Below are positions 43,476 to 55,354 of a stretch of 64,000 nt of DNA, piece after piece; position 1 is the first letter of the stretch, and every line of letters begins with the position of its first letter. Made by a program: the position numbers and the translations under genes. The stretch covers positions 124,001 to 188,000 of the forward strand of contig CP087212.1 in the NCBI GenBank assembly GCA_020912385.1. Direction: 5' to 3'. The notes under the pieces were generated by a model. That model did no database searches. It was not told the DNA's origin and worked only from the letters and a program-made list of their open reading frames with translations. The DNA comes from Neofusicoccum parvum. Lineage: Eukaryota; Ascomycota; Dothideomycetes; Botryosphaeriales; Botryosphaeriaceae.

Positions 43476-44410
43476 ATTTTCACCAAATTCGACGTAGCTG
43501 TACATACAACAAGCGAGGTGTTCCCGCCAGAGATCTAGTTTCTTTGTACCCTTGAACCGTGACTTTAGCACTCTGCCTCACCGCAGATCCAAGGAAGACC
43601 GCATCTTAGGCAACTCCGAGCAAGGTAGCCTTTTCTATCTCCGTCACGACAGACTCGCAGACGACCAATGAGATTAGACATACGTAGAGCTTTTCGCGAG
43701 CAATGCGGCCATCGTGTATGCGAGCCTCAATATTCCAGATGGCCCGAGACACAATGTGGTAGAGGCAGTGTGCAAAGGAACTCGGCTTATAATTCCGTTT
43801 CGTGGATGGCGTTGGCTTAGAGTGATTTCTTGCGAGGCGCGTGGGATGTAAACAAGGGCGTGCTCGTTGCTTCCATGCGCACTTGGGAGGGATCGAAGAA
43901 TACGTAAGTGAACCCTACCATCAAGATAGGAAATCAACTGGCTGACAGTTCGAATATTGCAAATTTCTATTCAGAATCTTCCCATTGGCAAATGTAGCGT
44001 CTACGAGGATAATTGTTGTAGACACGCTCTACGTGCCCGGAGAAAGCATAGGCCTGGAAGTGGCATTTGACGGAGGGTCGCAGGGTACTGGCGTTCTACT
44101 GAAAGCAAGGTGGAAGTAGCAGTCGGGGGCTGTGGAGTCGTTAGCAAGGCATGTCATCCTCGCACTCGGATATGACCGGTGTTGATCAGCATCGTGAGGT
44201 TGAAGGTTTCCGCCGGCGGCTTGAGACCGGCCTCCCCCGCCGTAAGCGGAAAGGCCCCAAGCCACCCGGGATAAAACCCACAGACTCGGAGAAAAACCCG
44301 CAGATTAGCGTTTCCGGTTGGCCAGTGCGCTGCTGCAAGTATGTATTGTTAGTCGGGATTTGACCCATCGAGCTTCTTTCCACATCACCACCCCGGATCT
44401 CACACAGGAG
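43476..44410. other. intergenic spacer
   Basis: About 930 bp with only chance frames on either strand, presumably including the promoter of the regulator at 44411. No element recognised. Confidence 0.35.
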
Positions 44411-46462
44411 ATGGCTAGTTCTACGTCCGAATTGAAAAACCTTTGCCTTTCGTGTAATAAATCGTTTTCAACGAGCAGCCACCTGCTCCGACACGCCGCC
44501 ACACGTACGTTAAACCCCATCCGGTAGACAACACAGCTGACTGGTCCCCGCGTAGATACCGGCCAACGCAGGAGAGAATGTCCGTTTTGCGGGAGGACTT
44601 TCTCGCGCGTGTAGGAATCACAGCATCTCCATACGCACAGACGCTGACGGCTTCCAGTGACGTGGTCCGCCGCCACATCCGCACCTGCGCGCCGGGCGAC
44701 GAACATAACGTTGTCTTGCCGACAGCCAAGCGTGGCAAGAGACGCAGTGCCTGTGAGAACTGCAGACAGATGAAAATGTCATGCGACACTCGACACCCGT
44801 GCAGCCGCTGTGCGCAGCAAGGGAGGTTGTGTTCATACCGACATCTTGTCGCGTCCTCGGCTGAGAATCCACAAAGCTGCCCAGAGGACGCGGATGCTGC
44901 CCGTCACAGCACCAGGCAGCCCTTTGCGGCCCCAAACTTTCTTCTGAGATTTACTGATCCATCAAACACCCATAACTCAACAGCGGTCATGGAAGATTGC
45001 TTTGCGAAGGACGAATTCCGGCAACCCGACCTGGCTGCACACTTGAGATGGGAGCCGGAGAACCTCACTGCCGGGTTCCACGTGCCCGAGCCATGGTCGT
45101 TTGACATTCTGGATTTCTGGCTAGACGCAGGTGACCAGTACCAGCATCCAACCAATCGCGACGGCATGGATGTTCGCGCTGGAGAGATGGTGTCCGAGCT
45201 CGCCAAAACGCATCAAGCTGTGTCCAACCCAGGTGGCTTCGACTGGCAGCTCGCTGCAAACGTATTTACCGTCGACAATTTGCGGACCTTCGCCGGGCAG
45301 TACTTTCGTTACGTGCATCCATACAATCCTGTGATGCACCCCTCTGCTTTCAGTTTTGACGCTTCCCACACAAGTTTGCTCCTGGCCGTTTTCCTTTTCG
45401 GATCGATATTCTCGCCCCCCGACGATTCGGCAATCTCCGCAACATGTTTCTTTGATCTTGCGGAGGAGTACGTCTTCAGCCACGCCATCTTCACGCATGG
45501 CGTCTGGGAACACGCACAGGAGGATCTGCAGAGAACGATATCGAGGGCTGAGATCGACATCCTCCAAGCGGCACAAATCATCCACACTCTGCAGGGTGCG
45601 AGGAACCACCGCGAGACACGACGCCGGATAAGGGTGCTCCGACACCCACAACTTATTGCAGCGGTGCGCCAGTATGGATTGCTGCGCTTTAAGCGCTCCA
45701 GCCACGTCTGTAACTCCGATGAATACCTCAGGGATGAGGGCGTTTTGAGGTAAGAGTGTTGCCCTACCCCTGCGAGAACCCTGTGACCTCATGGCGCAAT
45801 GCAGATTAGCTACCTGGACTTTCATCCTGGACGTGTTTCACATGGCCTTCCTGAACAACACGCCCCACATAACCCCATTAGAGCTAACTTGTGATCTGCC
45901 TGACCTGGACAAATCCCTGACCGGAGAAGTTCCGCATGGTACAGATCTGTTCCCACCTACGAATGACAAAGGGTGCCACCATCTGTCCCTGTCAGATATC
46001 GTCTCGTCGCTTTTCCAAGATTCCTGGCCTGGAGCACACGATCCAATGTACGGCTCTACGTCGTCAATCCACCTACTCGTCACTGCATTCGGTAAGGGCT
46101 CATTTTATGTTCAAAGCCAAATTCACTTCTGACAGTCACGCTTAATTTCAGGACTGCTCTCCATAGCTACAACGATACGAAAAGCCGGCCTGGCGAACGT
46201 TGCTGGTGAGGCACTTCTCCGTGCTACAGACAGGTGGAAGGATATATGGGATGTGGTGGCGGACAAGGAAGGGGTCGAGCCGTGCCGGCGTGATGGGTTT
46301 GTAAGACCTATCACGGAACTATTGTGGTTGACGAGGACGATTATCCAGGCGGCGCGCTCTGGGGATACGAACTGCTTGTACATGCAGAACATAGCGACAG
46401 ATTCGCTTAAAGAGCTCAATGACTTTATGCGTATGCACATGCATAAGCACAAAGGTCTGTAA
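44411..46462 (+). CDS. C2H2 plus Zn2Cys6 transcription factor
   Basis: Exon 1 (44411-44504) and exon 2 (44556-44610) splice to one C2H2 finger (CLSCNKSF...H...H) and, with exon 3 (from 44658), a second C2HC finger (CPFCGRTF...H...C). Immediately after comes a Zn2Cys6 cluster (CENCRQMKMSCDTRHPCSRC...C). The large exon runs to about 45751 with the fungal_trans region; further exons start near 45806 and 46152 and end at 46462. The tandem C2H2/Zn2Cys6 architecture is a known but minority class of fungal regulators. The last intron junctions are less certain. It adjoins the amidase and may control it. Confidence 0.85.
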
Positions 46463-46612
46463 CTCCTCTTGAATACATCGTTAATCCTTTGGCACAGCGT
46501 ATGAGCCACCTCGAGCTCTTCTCAAGGTACAGAAGTACGCAGTAAGCACCTTTGGTAATCTGATCTATGAACTGTCCCCACCAGCATACATAGGCCACGG
46601 CAACAAGGACGA

Positions 46613-48359
46613 CTACGCGCGTATGATGCTGTCTATCAGCATTGAATGCGCAGTAAACTCCTCATCATGGTGCCTCCTCCCAACCAACTGTACCGCTATA
46701 GGCAAGTCTGAATACTCTTCCGAACCACTATACAGCTTGTATACGGCTTCATCTGCAGCTCCATGCCTTGCACCCTGGTCCTTCGAATCGCCTGGTCCTA
46801 CCTTGCCCACCGGGATAATGCATGCGGGATAGTCCAAAACATTCCACAGCACAGTGTACGATAGAGCAGTCCACGTGTCCGCCGGTATTGCCGTGTGCGG
46901 CGCAGGCGGCATGAGGATAACGTCCAGCCTATGCTGGCGCCAAAGCTCTGCATACCGCGCCGCAATCAGGAACCTTGAGACGTTGGCTCGCATCAAATCT
47001 TCGATTGTGATAGGCGAGCGGCGGCTTCCGTCACTGTTGAGAACAATGCCCATCTTCAAGACTGATGGCACCATCGGTTCGCCAGTCGATTCGATAAGCT
47101 TGAGGAGGTACTAAACGAAAGTCAATTCCACTTGTCGCGCAGGAGACAGAAGTAGCCAGAGCACAAACCTGTCCGCCATCGATACCGAACATGGTATACG
47201 CAAGATCGAGGGCTTTGGCAACATCGGGCAGTACAACTGGAATGATTGTGTGACCCGCTCTCTCCAGTTTTTCCATCCTCTCGCGCAGACCTCGTCGCAC
47301 AGGCGGAGAGGGCGTGAAGGCCCCATCATCTACAACGTATCCAATCCGTAGCGTGTGTCCCGGAGGCGTGAAATCTTTGCCCGTCCAGGGCAGACCCACC
47401 GCCGTGAAATCGTATGCAGTCGGATCCGCTGCCATGATTGTGCGCAGAAAAAACTGGCATGAGCGCAGAGTTGTTGCCATAGGGCCTGCGGTAGGTTCCA
47501 TCCCCACCATGCCGTCCGGGACTGGGTTTCTCTGCCCAGCGAATGGAACAATGAAGGCGCTTGGGCGGATGCCGTAGATGCCGCAGACGGCGGACGGCAT
47601 GCGAATGCTCCCCGCCATGTCGGTTCCCACGCCGAGGATCGACCCGCGCAGAGCGATCAACGCCGCTTCGCCGCCGGTAGACCCGGCGACCGTAAAGGAA
47701 AGGCGGTGCGGATTAGCGGTGCGGCCGAAGACGTTGTTTTCGGTATCACAAGTCTGTAATGTCTGAGGGACATTCGTTTTGCAGTAAACGATGGCTCCCA
47801 GATCGCGGAGTAGGGACACTAGAGGTGCGTCTTGCTGTGCCGGGTCGTTCGCGAAGCATGCTAAGCCTATGGTAGCATCTTGACCCCGTACGTAGAAGGA
47901 GTCTTTGAGGGATATAGGCAGCCCGTGAAATGGGCGGAGAGGTTTGTTTGGGTATTTGAGTCTTTCCGTGTCCAGGGCCTTGGCCTCTCGGATAGCCTCG
48001 CCGAAAAAGATCTCCGTCAAACAATTGGTCTACCCCAACGTGAGTCTAATGAATACCGTTTTGATTATGACATGTGTTACCAGCTGGTGGGCAATAGCAG
48101 CACGTTTGCAGAACGCGACAGTGACCGCCTCCGCTGTATATGTGCCCTTGACTAGTTCTTCTGCCAAGCTGACGGCATCGTAGTCAGATGTGATACGGAT
48201 CTCTTCCGGTGACAAGATGCCGCATGAGATGGGGACTTGGATGACGTTTCTGTCCTTTGATTGGTCGTAGAATCCGAGTTTCCAGGCCTGTGGTATAGCT
48301 TCGTCCCTTCTTTCCTTTTTCGACTGGCAGATGGCTTGCCATTTTCCGCTGTCCGACAT
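46613..48359 (-). CDS. amidase-signature family hydrolase
   Basis: About 530 residues in three exons from ATG 48359. The first intron joins AAIAHQLTNCLTEIFF, a typical N-terminal family segment; the second (around 47170-47110) joins DGGQ to YLLKL. The Ser-cisSer-Lys catalytic triad is visible: Lys in PISLKDSF, the Ser in VAGSTGGE and the nucleophile Ser in GTDMAGSIR. Such enzymes hydrolyse amides (acetamide, indole-acetamide, fatty or aryl amides). It is convergent with the regulator at 44411. No signal peptide is seen, so it is probably cytosolic. Confidence 0.88.
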
Positions 48360-49593
48360 GATCAAAGAAGGCGAAGGAGATGTGGTTTCTTTGGTAGCAG
48401 GCTACTGGTGCAGCGAATTGCAGTAGGATACCTGCCGATGTCAGAGGCGTCTCGAGGTTTAATATAGCCTGCGAGCCAAAGAAAGTATCTAACGCACGCG
48501 CGCAAAAGTCGGCTTCCGAACACGCCAAGGATTTCCAGCGAGGCGCTCGCCGAACAGCCTGATGTGAATTACGAGAATTTGCGGAAACAGCCGGACATGA
48601 GGGGTTGATGACTGCTTTAGTGTGGCTCATCATTCGTTGAGGTCGGTTTACTTCCGGCAACGTCAAGAAACCAAGTCGCTGGTGCATTCGTGCACTCACG
48701 AAGGTGTAAAGCCCATTGGCTACTCTTGACATATTTTTTTTTCCTAAGTGGGGACTAACAGTAGCTCTGTACGTCATTGTGAAACCTACGACATGATTAG
48801 AAGGCCAGGATGCGGACAAGCATAGGAAGATGGGTTTTCTACCGAGCCTGGCGCCGCCCGCGAACAAATGCGGATCCGCGACCTCCCCGACATCCGAGCC
48901 GACCTTATTGGGAAAACTGACTAGTATGGCCATCTATAAGTTAAAAGTCTCAGCTTCGTAGTCTTCTAGTACGTCCTGATCATTGTATCGCTGACGCGGG
49001 GCGGGTTCAGTGCCGTGTCGTGAGAAGGGTTATTCTGTATTCTTGTGCTTAAGCTCTGACAATGCAGCATCTCAAACTCTAAATGGGGCTATGATTTGCA
49101 TTGCCAAAATTAGTTTCCCTGTCATTACGCGCCATTAAATCAGACGGAGGAATGTCACAGCGAAGCTTTGAGTCAAGCATTGAGTTTCTGACCAACCTGG
49201 TAGATTAGCGCCGTATATCTCCAGGCCGCCTGACGTGATTCGGCGGCTGCATCTTTCGGGAACGCCGCGACCAGCATTACTGGGCTATGATGGTAATGTT
49301 GCTGGAGTACGGCTAGCTCTCACGGAGCACTGGCACATACAACAACTATTCATCAGGCCTGCTAGGGACACTACATGGTGCTGTCGTCAGTTGGAATACA
49401 TTGTCAATGCTGGTGGCTTAGAGTAAAATATAGGATGTAGTACAATAGAGAGGGATTCATTCTTTAGCACCGTATCGGTGGCAGCCTTGTGGCTATTGAT
49501 GTTCCACCGATAGCCGCCAGTCAATGCCCTTTCAAATTCCATCCAACCTTGAAATTGCAACACGCGAGGAATATGTTCACAACCAGTGATTCT
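48360..49593. other. 1.2-kb intergenic region
   Basis: An open frame on the minus strand (48184-48933) crosses the amidase start but has no family resemblance and is probably chance. AT-rich sequence elsewhere; no RNA gene or repeat recognised. Confidence 0.35.
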
Positions 49594-51488
49594 CTAAACC
49601 TCCATCTCAATCTCCCTCTCCCTAAATACAAGCTCCGCAACAGGGTTTGGGATGATATCCTGTGCCATCTCAATGTTTCTCGAGTCATGGCCCAGTGCAA
49701 ACATCCAGTCATACTTCAGTAGCATATGAGCGAGAGCAATTTTTAGTTCATTTCCAGCAAAAAAGCGGCCAGGACAAGCATGCTCGCCATGGCCGAAGCC
49801 AATATGGTCAACGCTGGTGGTCACGTACTGCCACTTGTTCTCATTACCCGGCACTTGACGCAACCGCAGAAATCGATCCCCTATGAAGCGCTCTGGCTCA
49901 GGGAAGACGGCCGGATCCATCATCGTCTCGGTGGTTGTGACAGTGACCATATCGCCCTTCCGGATAAGGACTCCGTCAGAAAGAGTGACGTCGTCCTCCG
50001 CGATCCTAGTCATGATTGCTGAGAATTGCCCTGTGTTAGCGAAGACCCTCACCTATCTCAAACGCTGCGTCCAACTCACTGAAGTGGACAGGATTCCGTC
50101 GTTGCGACTCCTTCAGCACGCTATCCATGAGTTTCATCTTCTGCAGCGTCGTCTTTTTCCATCCACCATCTTCCGACAGCACCTTCTTGACCTCTTCGCG
50201 CAGTGGCTGCACCCACTCCGGGTTGTCGCAAAGGTCGAAGATGGCACGCGTCAACGCCATCGAGGTTGTGTGGATCGCACCGAGTCCAAGGCCCAGCTGA
50301 CCGCCGACGATGTCGAACTTCTTTCCGGTCTTATCCATGGTATCCTGCAGCCATTGCAGCGCATCCGTGTACTTCTTGGTCGGTCTGCCCGCCTTAGTGT
50401 CCTCTTTTGCTTCGCGGTCTCTTTGGTCCAGCTCTGTCTGGACAATTCTTCTTGCTGTCAGCTCGTGCTTACGCATTCTCTGGCGCTCCGGAAGCAAGAA
50501 CTGCACTATTGGCTGGAGTAGGGCCGGCCAGAATCGCAAGGCACGGATGTATTCTATGCCGTCAACAGCGTACTGGCCGGAGACGTGCAGCCATTCCTCG
50601 TTGCGGCAAATCCCCTCACCCAAGAAGACGAGAGCAGACAGCCTGGAAACAAGTCGGACGGCCGCAGGGTAGAATACCACCTTATTGCTGTCTATCGACA
50701 AATCTCAGTCTGCGGGTCCAACGGGGTGGTGTCAACAGTCAATCTCACGTTTTCTCGGAGGGAAGTACTCGTTAATCGCCATGGAACATTCTGCAGAGAG
50801 GCGAGCGGTTATCCTGCCTGTCAGAAATAATTAGCGAGCCGGATTGGAAGTGGTAGGCACAGTCAGCATTTACCAAGAGACTGTGTCAGCTGTATCCTTG
50901 CGACCTGCGCCATCACGTCATTGCTATGTGCGCCAAACAGGAAACCGGCCATGCCGGGCATGAGGGATATCCCTGGAAGATTGGCAAAAGTCGCCTGCAC
51001 CCGAGACGATCAGCGCCATCATCATGCTTTGGCGCTATCACGTTACCTTCTCAATGTTCTTCGCGAAAGAAAGATTCTTATTGCTCTTGATTTCCTCCGT
51101 ATACTTCTTGAGCAAGACGATCATGGGCCCAACTGGTGTGTAGACCTGGAATGCGTTCCGAGTCTTGCAGAGAGACGTGTTATTACCTGCATTCCCCAAA
51201 CAAAAGTGCCGTTGTTCAGTGGCGTACCTCAGTCAGTCCCTCCTCGAGGATCCTCCTGGAGGATGTAGCGTAACGTTGTCTGGCTTCTGAAAACGTATCC
51301 CCTTTGGACATTCCAAAGACCTCGTATGCGGGAATGATCTGCTCGTCTCGAGGTGCAAATGCAGCAGTGCAGAGCACGACCACAGTCAGCATGGCAATAG
51401 CTGCCAAGCTGAATAACCCGGAGGGGCTCTGCACTGCGGAGAGTCGCAAGAGCAAGGCTGGCGCCAGAGTGTCTAACATGGTGATCAT
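49594..51488 (-). CDS. cytochrome P450 (second of three), secondary-metabolism type
   Basis: A multi-exon P450 from ATG 51488. The N-terminus has a long hydrophobic anchor (SGLFSLAAIAMLTVVVLCTAAF), then exons with VYTPVGPMIVLL..KYTEEIK and ATFANLPGISLMPGMAGFLFGAHSNDVM; a long exon (about 50701-50055) carries the helices FWPALLQPIVQFLLPERQR and the ExxR motif KESQRR; the final exon has the heme loop FGHGEHACPGRFFA. The FGHGEHACPGRFFA form is typical of fungal P450s in gibberellin-, meroterpenoid- and other terpenoid pathways. Exact boundaries of the small 5' exons are uncertain. It is divergent from the SDR at 52015. Confidence 0.85.
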
Positions 51489-52014
51489 GAAACAGATGAG
51501 AGTAAATTGTTACGGAATGTCGGTCTGACCGAGGAGAAGCTGGAGGACTACTGCGGATGCCCTTCTAAAAGCCTGACACTTTAGCTGAGCAACCCCGCAT
51601 AAGCGGGGAAAATCTGCACGAAAAACATTACTGGGGCACCATCTGGCAAGGAAATCGTTGTTTAGACGCTTGGACAGGCCATTGTGACGACCTACATTGT
51701 CGTGTTACGCCCAGATTAGGGTCCATAGACAGCACGCATCAGGTACCCTTGCTTAGGCTCCAGTGGCACTTCCAAGAGTTTGGGCGATCTAGTGCAACAG
51801 AGTGGCGTCACTAAATAGGAGCCCACTCGGGATCACGGAAGGACGTCTATCCGGGTAAGCAGTAATCTGACTCACAACGTGATAGTAGGAGCAGGGCTGC
51901 AGTGGTGCCTACAACACTATGAGTCAAGGTACCGAGCTTTTAAGTTCTTGACCTTCACGTATTCACTGTGCAGCAGCCAACAATTTGGAAGTCGCAGCGC
52001 ATACTGTCGCTGCA
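51489..52014. promoter_or_regulatory. divergent promoter region, P450 and SDR
   Basis: A 526-bp spacer between divergent start codons; no specific site assigned. Confidence 0.35.
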
Positions 52015-52797
52015 ATGTTCTCTCCTCTTGCTGGCAGGACTTACATTGTGACCGGCGGTGCTTCAGGCATCGGTCTCGCAACAGTCCGGAAGCTGCTTAA
52101 CCTCTCTGCAACCGTACACATCATCGACAAGGCTCGGGATGTGCCCGAGATCACTGCCGGCTCCGGCAAGGTTCATGTGTACCCGGACATCGATGTCAGT
52201 TCCCGCCGGGCCGTAGCCAACACCTTCAAGACCATCATCGACCGGACTCCTACCGTTTCCGGCCTCGTCAATGCCGCCGGCGTCTCGCCATCCGGAAACT
52301 ACGCCATCGAAGGCGAAGGCTACGCCATTGAGAAGGACGACACGTACGCACGTGTCATGGACATCAACGTGGACGGTACGTGGAACGCGACAAACGAGCT
52401 ACTGCGACACACGCTAGCGCGCAACAGACCCGAAGGTGACACGGTCAGCATCGTCAACATCGGGTCTCTGGCCTCGCTGCGGGGCTATCGCACCATGGCT
52501 GCATACTGCGCCAGCAAGCACGCAGTGCTCGGCATGACCAGGACTTGGGGACTGGAGTACGCAGCTCAAGGCATCAGGGTCAATCTGATCGCCCCTGGGC
52601 TTATCAAAACACCCCTTGGAATGAAAGCAGTGGAGACAGGAGACGGGCGAGGCGAGGTCGCAAAGGCGTATGCGAGCGTGGCACCTATGAAGCGACTTGG
52701 ACGTCCAGAGGAGGTGGCGGGACCCATCGTCTTCCTGCTCAGTGACGAGGCGTCGTATATCACGGGAGAGGCAATCTCAGTGAGCGGAGGCGCGTGA
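52015..52797 (+). CDS. short-chain dehydrogenase/reductase
   Basis: A single-exon classical SDR of 260 residues. It has the cofactor motif VTGGASGIG, NAAG (LVNAAGVSP), the catalytic Ser strand (VNIGSLASL), Y-x-x-x-K (AAYCASKHA) and the C-terminal APGLIKTPL. ATG 52015 starts MFSPLAGRTYIVTGG at the normal distance; a possible start 30 bases upstream is not ATG-supported by homology. It likely oxidises a hydroxyl or reduces a ketone, possibly on the product of the divergent P450. Substrate unknown. Confidence 0.9.
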   Translation: MFSPLAGRTYIVTGGASGIGLATVRKLLNLSATVHIIDKARDVPEITAGSGKVHVYPDIDVSSRRAVANTFKTIIDRTPTVSGLVNAAGVSPSGNYAIEGEGYAIEKDDTYARVMDINVDGTWNATNELLRHTLARNRPEGDTVSIVNIGSLASLRGYRTMAAYCASKHAVLGMTRTWGLEYAAQGIRVNLIAPGLIKTPLGMKAVETGDGRGEVAKAYASVAPMKRLGRPEEVAGPIVFLLSDEASYITGEAISVSGGA

Positions 52798-53669
52798 GGG
52801 AACGGGTTGTTGGCGGTGCGGGAATGCCGCAGTACTTCGTTATTTTCAGGCCACAGAAAATTCCTACTCCCCCACATTCGACGATCATGAACACGTATTG
52901 TGAAACATGAAGTTGCCCGTCAGCTGCGGGGTAAGTATCTCACTGCAGCGGTGAGCTGCATGAGGTTTCGCACTTGTGCCACCTGAAGGCAATCGGCTGT
53001 TACCACCGGGCGCCAGCATCCGAACGCTCTCCTCCCATCGGAGTGGTCATGTATTGGCTAGGTTGAAGCGCTCCGTGTGGCACCGAGTCAGTGCCTATCT
53101 GCAGCAATAAGCCCGTTTTCCGAGGGTCCAGGTCTCTGATCAATATTTGCTCTTTGCGCTGCGCACTAGGCCTGACCCGGTATGGTTGGCATGGCCGCGA
53201 TCGTCCCGTGCCGCGCTCCCGGCTGTAGTCTCCGCCATTTTATCCCTTCCGATTGGCCACTGAGCCTCCAGCGCCGATTGTTGTACGAGGTCGGTTCGGA
53301 TAGTATTGCAACACGTGCCTTCCTTCATGGGCAGTTGAAGCATTCATTGACATTTATTTCACTGCACATCTTCGTCCGGACGAGCGCTTCAACCGCCCAT
53401 GTGTGAAAGGGACTTGTTGCAATACTCTCCGAACCGACCTCGTATTCTGTATTGTGTCACAGAGGCCTCCTTGACGGATCAGCCGGTATGCTCCTACATT
53501 CGGACGAAGCTTTCCACCCTACTGCGATGGACACGCGAAGTGGGGAACTCAATTGGAAGGTGTCCTTCCGGGACTACGAAACAAACTTTCGACGGTGATA
53601 TATATATATATATATATTCCTTCTCCTCCAGATTTCCGTGATCCAGACTACTTGTGCCTATCCATAATC
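52798..53669. other. intergenic region with a TA microsatellite
   Basis: About 870 bp without a convincing gene. A short (TA)n tract lies near 53597-53617, just upstream of the VOC gene. Confidence 0.4.
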
Positions 53670-54689
53670 ATGTCTCCATCAAAGAGGGGTTTACATGACC
53701 GTCTAAATCGTGTGTCTCACTGGGATGTGAACGTAACCGACCTGGAACGATCAAAAGCATGGTATGAGGCGACAACGGTTCTTCGCGTCGTTGCGCCCAC
53801 TTATGCATCACAAGACTTTCCCGGCCTGGGTATTCAAGGCGGCAGCTTCAAGGGCTACATGATGAGGGATGCGACCCAGCCTGTTGGGAGCCCAATGATT
53901 CATCTTGTCCAGTGGACGACGCCGCATCCGGTGGGAAAGCCTTACCTCTCACATACGAACGTCGGCTGGTTTCGCATAGTACCGGTTGCTAAGAGCGGGG
54001 AGGAGGCGCGAAAGACAGTGGTGGCGCAGGGCAGTGAGCCATTCACGCCGACAACCAATGCCGCGGTGTGCCTCAGCCCAAGTCTGCCCGAGCTCGACTA
54101 TCGGGTCTTCACTGTGCACGATCCCGACGGCATATCGGTCGAATTCTCCGGCAAAGATATTCAACCCAACTTTACCGCAGTCGTGCCATACACCGTCGCT
54201 CACAATACTGCCAACGTCGACAAACACATACCTTTCTACCTCAACGTCCTCGGCCTCGACTTTCTCGCCGCCGTGCAATCCCAGTCCAAGATACCCAACG
54301 CCTACAGCCCCGGTGGAGGCCTGACTGGTCTGAGCGGCGCCTTCTTCGGCATCCGCGGTAATGCCTCTTATGTATTCGACTGGCTGCAGTGGAACGAGTC
54401 GCACGAGAATCCCACACCGTACGACGAGCCTAACCATGTCGGCATCATCAGGTGTGCCATTGAGGTAGACGACATCTACGCTGCGCATGCGACGCTTGAC
54501 GAATTTTCTCGTTCCCCTGAATATCACTTCATCGTCGCAAAACCTGAGACTTGGGATTTCGGATCAGACTTTGGGGTTCGTAAGGTCCTCAATTTTCAGG
54601 ATCCTGAAGGCGTCGGGTTTCAGTTGATTGAGCAGCCAAAGCTTCAACCAAGTTTGCACCCGTGGGGACGCGGAGCGCAATTTAGATAG
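53670..54689 (+). CDS. VOC-superfamily protein (extradiol dioxygenase/glyoxalase-like)
   Basis: Intronless, 339 residues from ATG 53670. Two glyoxalase-fold modules: RVSHWDVNVTDLERSKAWY with HDPDGISVEFSG ends the first; YTVAHNTANVDKHIPFYLNVLGL to FQDPEGVGFQLIEQP forms the second. Conserved His/Glu positions of the metal site are present in the first module (HW, VEF). It is a diverged relative of the VOC protein at 36704 but not a close paralogue by eye. Activity could be ring cleavage, isomerisation or resistance; undetermined. Confidence 0.8.
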   Translation: MSPSKRGLHDRLNRVSHWDVNVTDLERSKAWYEATTVLRVVAPTYASQDFPGLGIQGGSFKGYMMRDATQPVGSPMIHLVQWTTPHPVGKPYLSHTNVGWFRIVPVAKSGEEARKTVVAQGSEPFTPTTNAAVCLSPSLPELDYRVFTVHDPDGISVEFSGKDIQPNFTAVVPYTVAHNTANVDKHIPFYLNVLGLDFLAAVQSQSKIPNAYSPGGGLTGLSGAFFGIRGNASYVFDWLQWNESHENPTPYDEPNHVGIIRCAIEVDDIYAAHATLDEFSRSPEYHFIVAKPETWDFGSDFGVRKVLNFQDPEGVGFQLIEQPKLQPSLHPWGRGAQFR

Positions 54690-54870
54690 CTTCTTTCGTG
54701 TTTACGTACGTATCGATACTCAGTTTGCCATCTCGATATAAAGTCGTTCATTTTGATAGTTCCACCCAAACTTCTCGATCTTTCTTTCAACAATCTGAGC
54801 AGAAAAGCCCTGGCAGCCACCGAGACTGTGTCACCACTCCAAAGAAAGGAACTGATCCGAAAGATCGAGC

Positions 54871-55354
54871 GTGGCAACTTTGGTTCGTCTTAAAGCAATT
54901 CCCGCGTACGAAAAGACGGATGATTTTCTTTGTAAGAGTAATACCTTACTGATAGCCAAACTGAACACTGACCTGACTAGATGCAGATGGCGTGGCCGAT
55001 GTCGTAGTGTGGTCGGCGACAAAAACCGGACTTGCAATCATCGCCGGTTCTACTGCTATGCTGAAGCCTCTCCTAGCCAAGATTGTCCCGAGTGTTTGCA
55101 GTCAGCCTAATTTGGCTTACAGCCACAATTTGAGTAGGAACCTTGGAGAAAGCTATCAATTGGAACATTGGCTAGAAAGGGGTACAATGGCCACAGTTAT
55201 CGCGACCAACAAGTCCAGCCACAGCCAGCGAGTTGAGGCGGACAGTATAAGTCAAAAGGGGCTCTTGGATGAGGATGTGACAAGGGAGGATGGAAAAGGC
55301 CGTATTATTATGAGTCGCGCACTCAGCGTGTCAAACGAAGAGTCCCACAAATAA
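54871..55354 (+). pseudogene. rhodopsin-domain integral membrane protein, C-terminal remnant
   Basis: Two pieces (54871-54931 and 54981-55354) splice through a GTAAGA...TAG intron to give LVRLKAIPAYEKTDDFLY followed by ADGVADVVVWSATKTGLAIIAGSTAMLKPL and a cytoplasmic tail. This matches the last membrane segments and tail of the fungal rhodopsin-domain (PTH11-neighbour) family, in which D-x-x-x-W-S-x-x-E-x-G-x-x-I-I-A is conserved. The five or so preceding helices are absent upstream, so only the last third remains. The acidic catalytic-like position (normally E) reads K here. Confidence 0.5.

Noticed and set aside
48184..48933. 249-codon minus-strand ORF upstream of the amidase
   Set aside because: It overlaps the amidase first exon in another frame, has no family resemblance and an arginine/histidine-rich, shadow-like composition.
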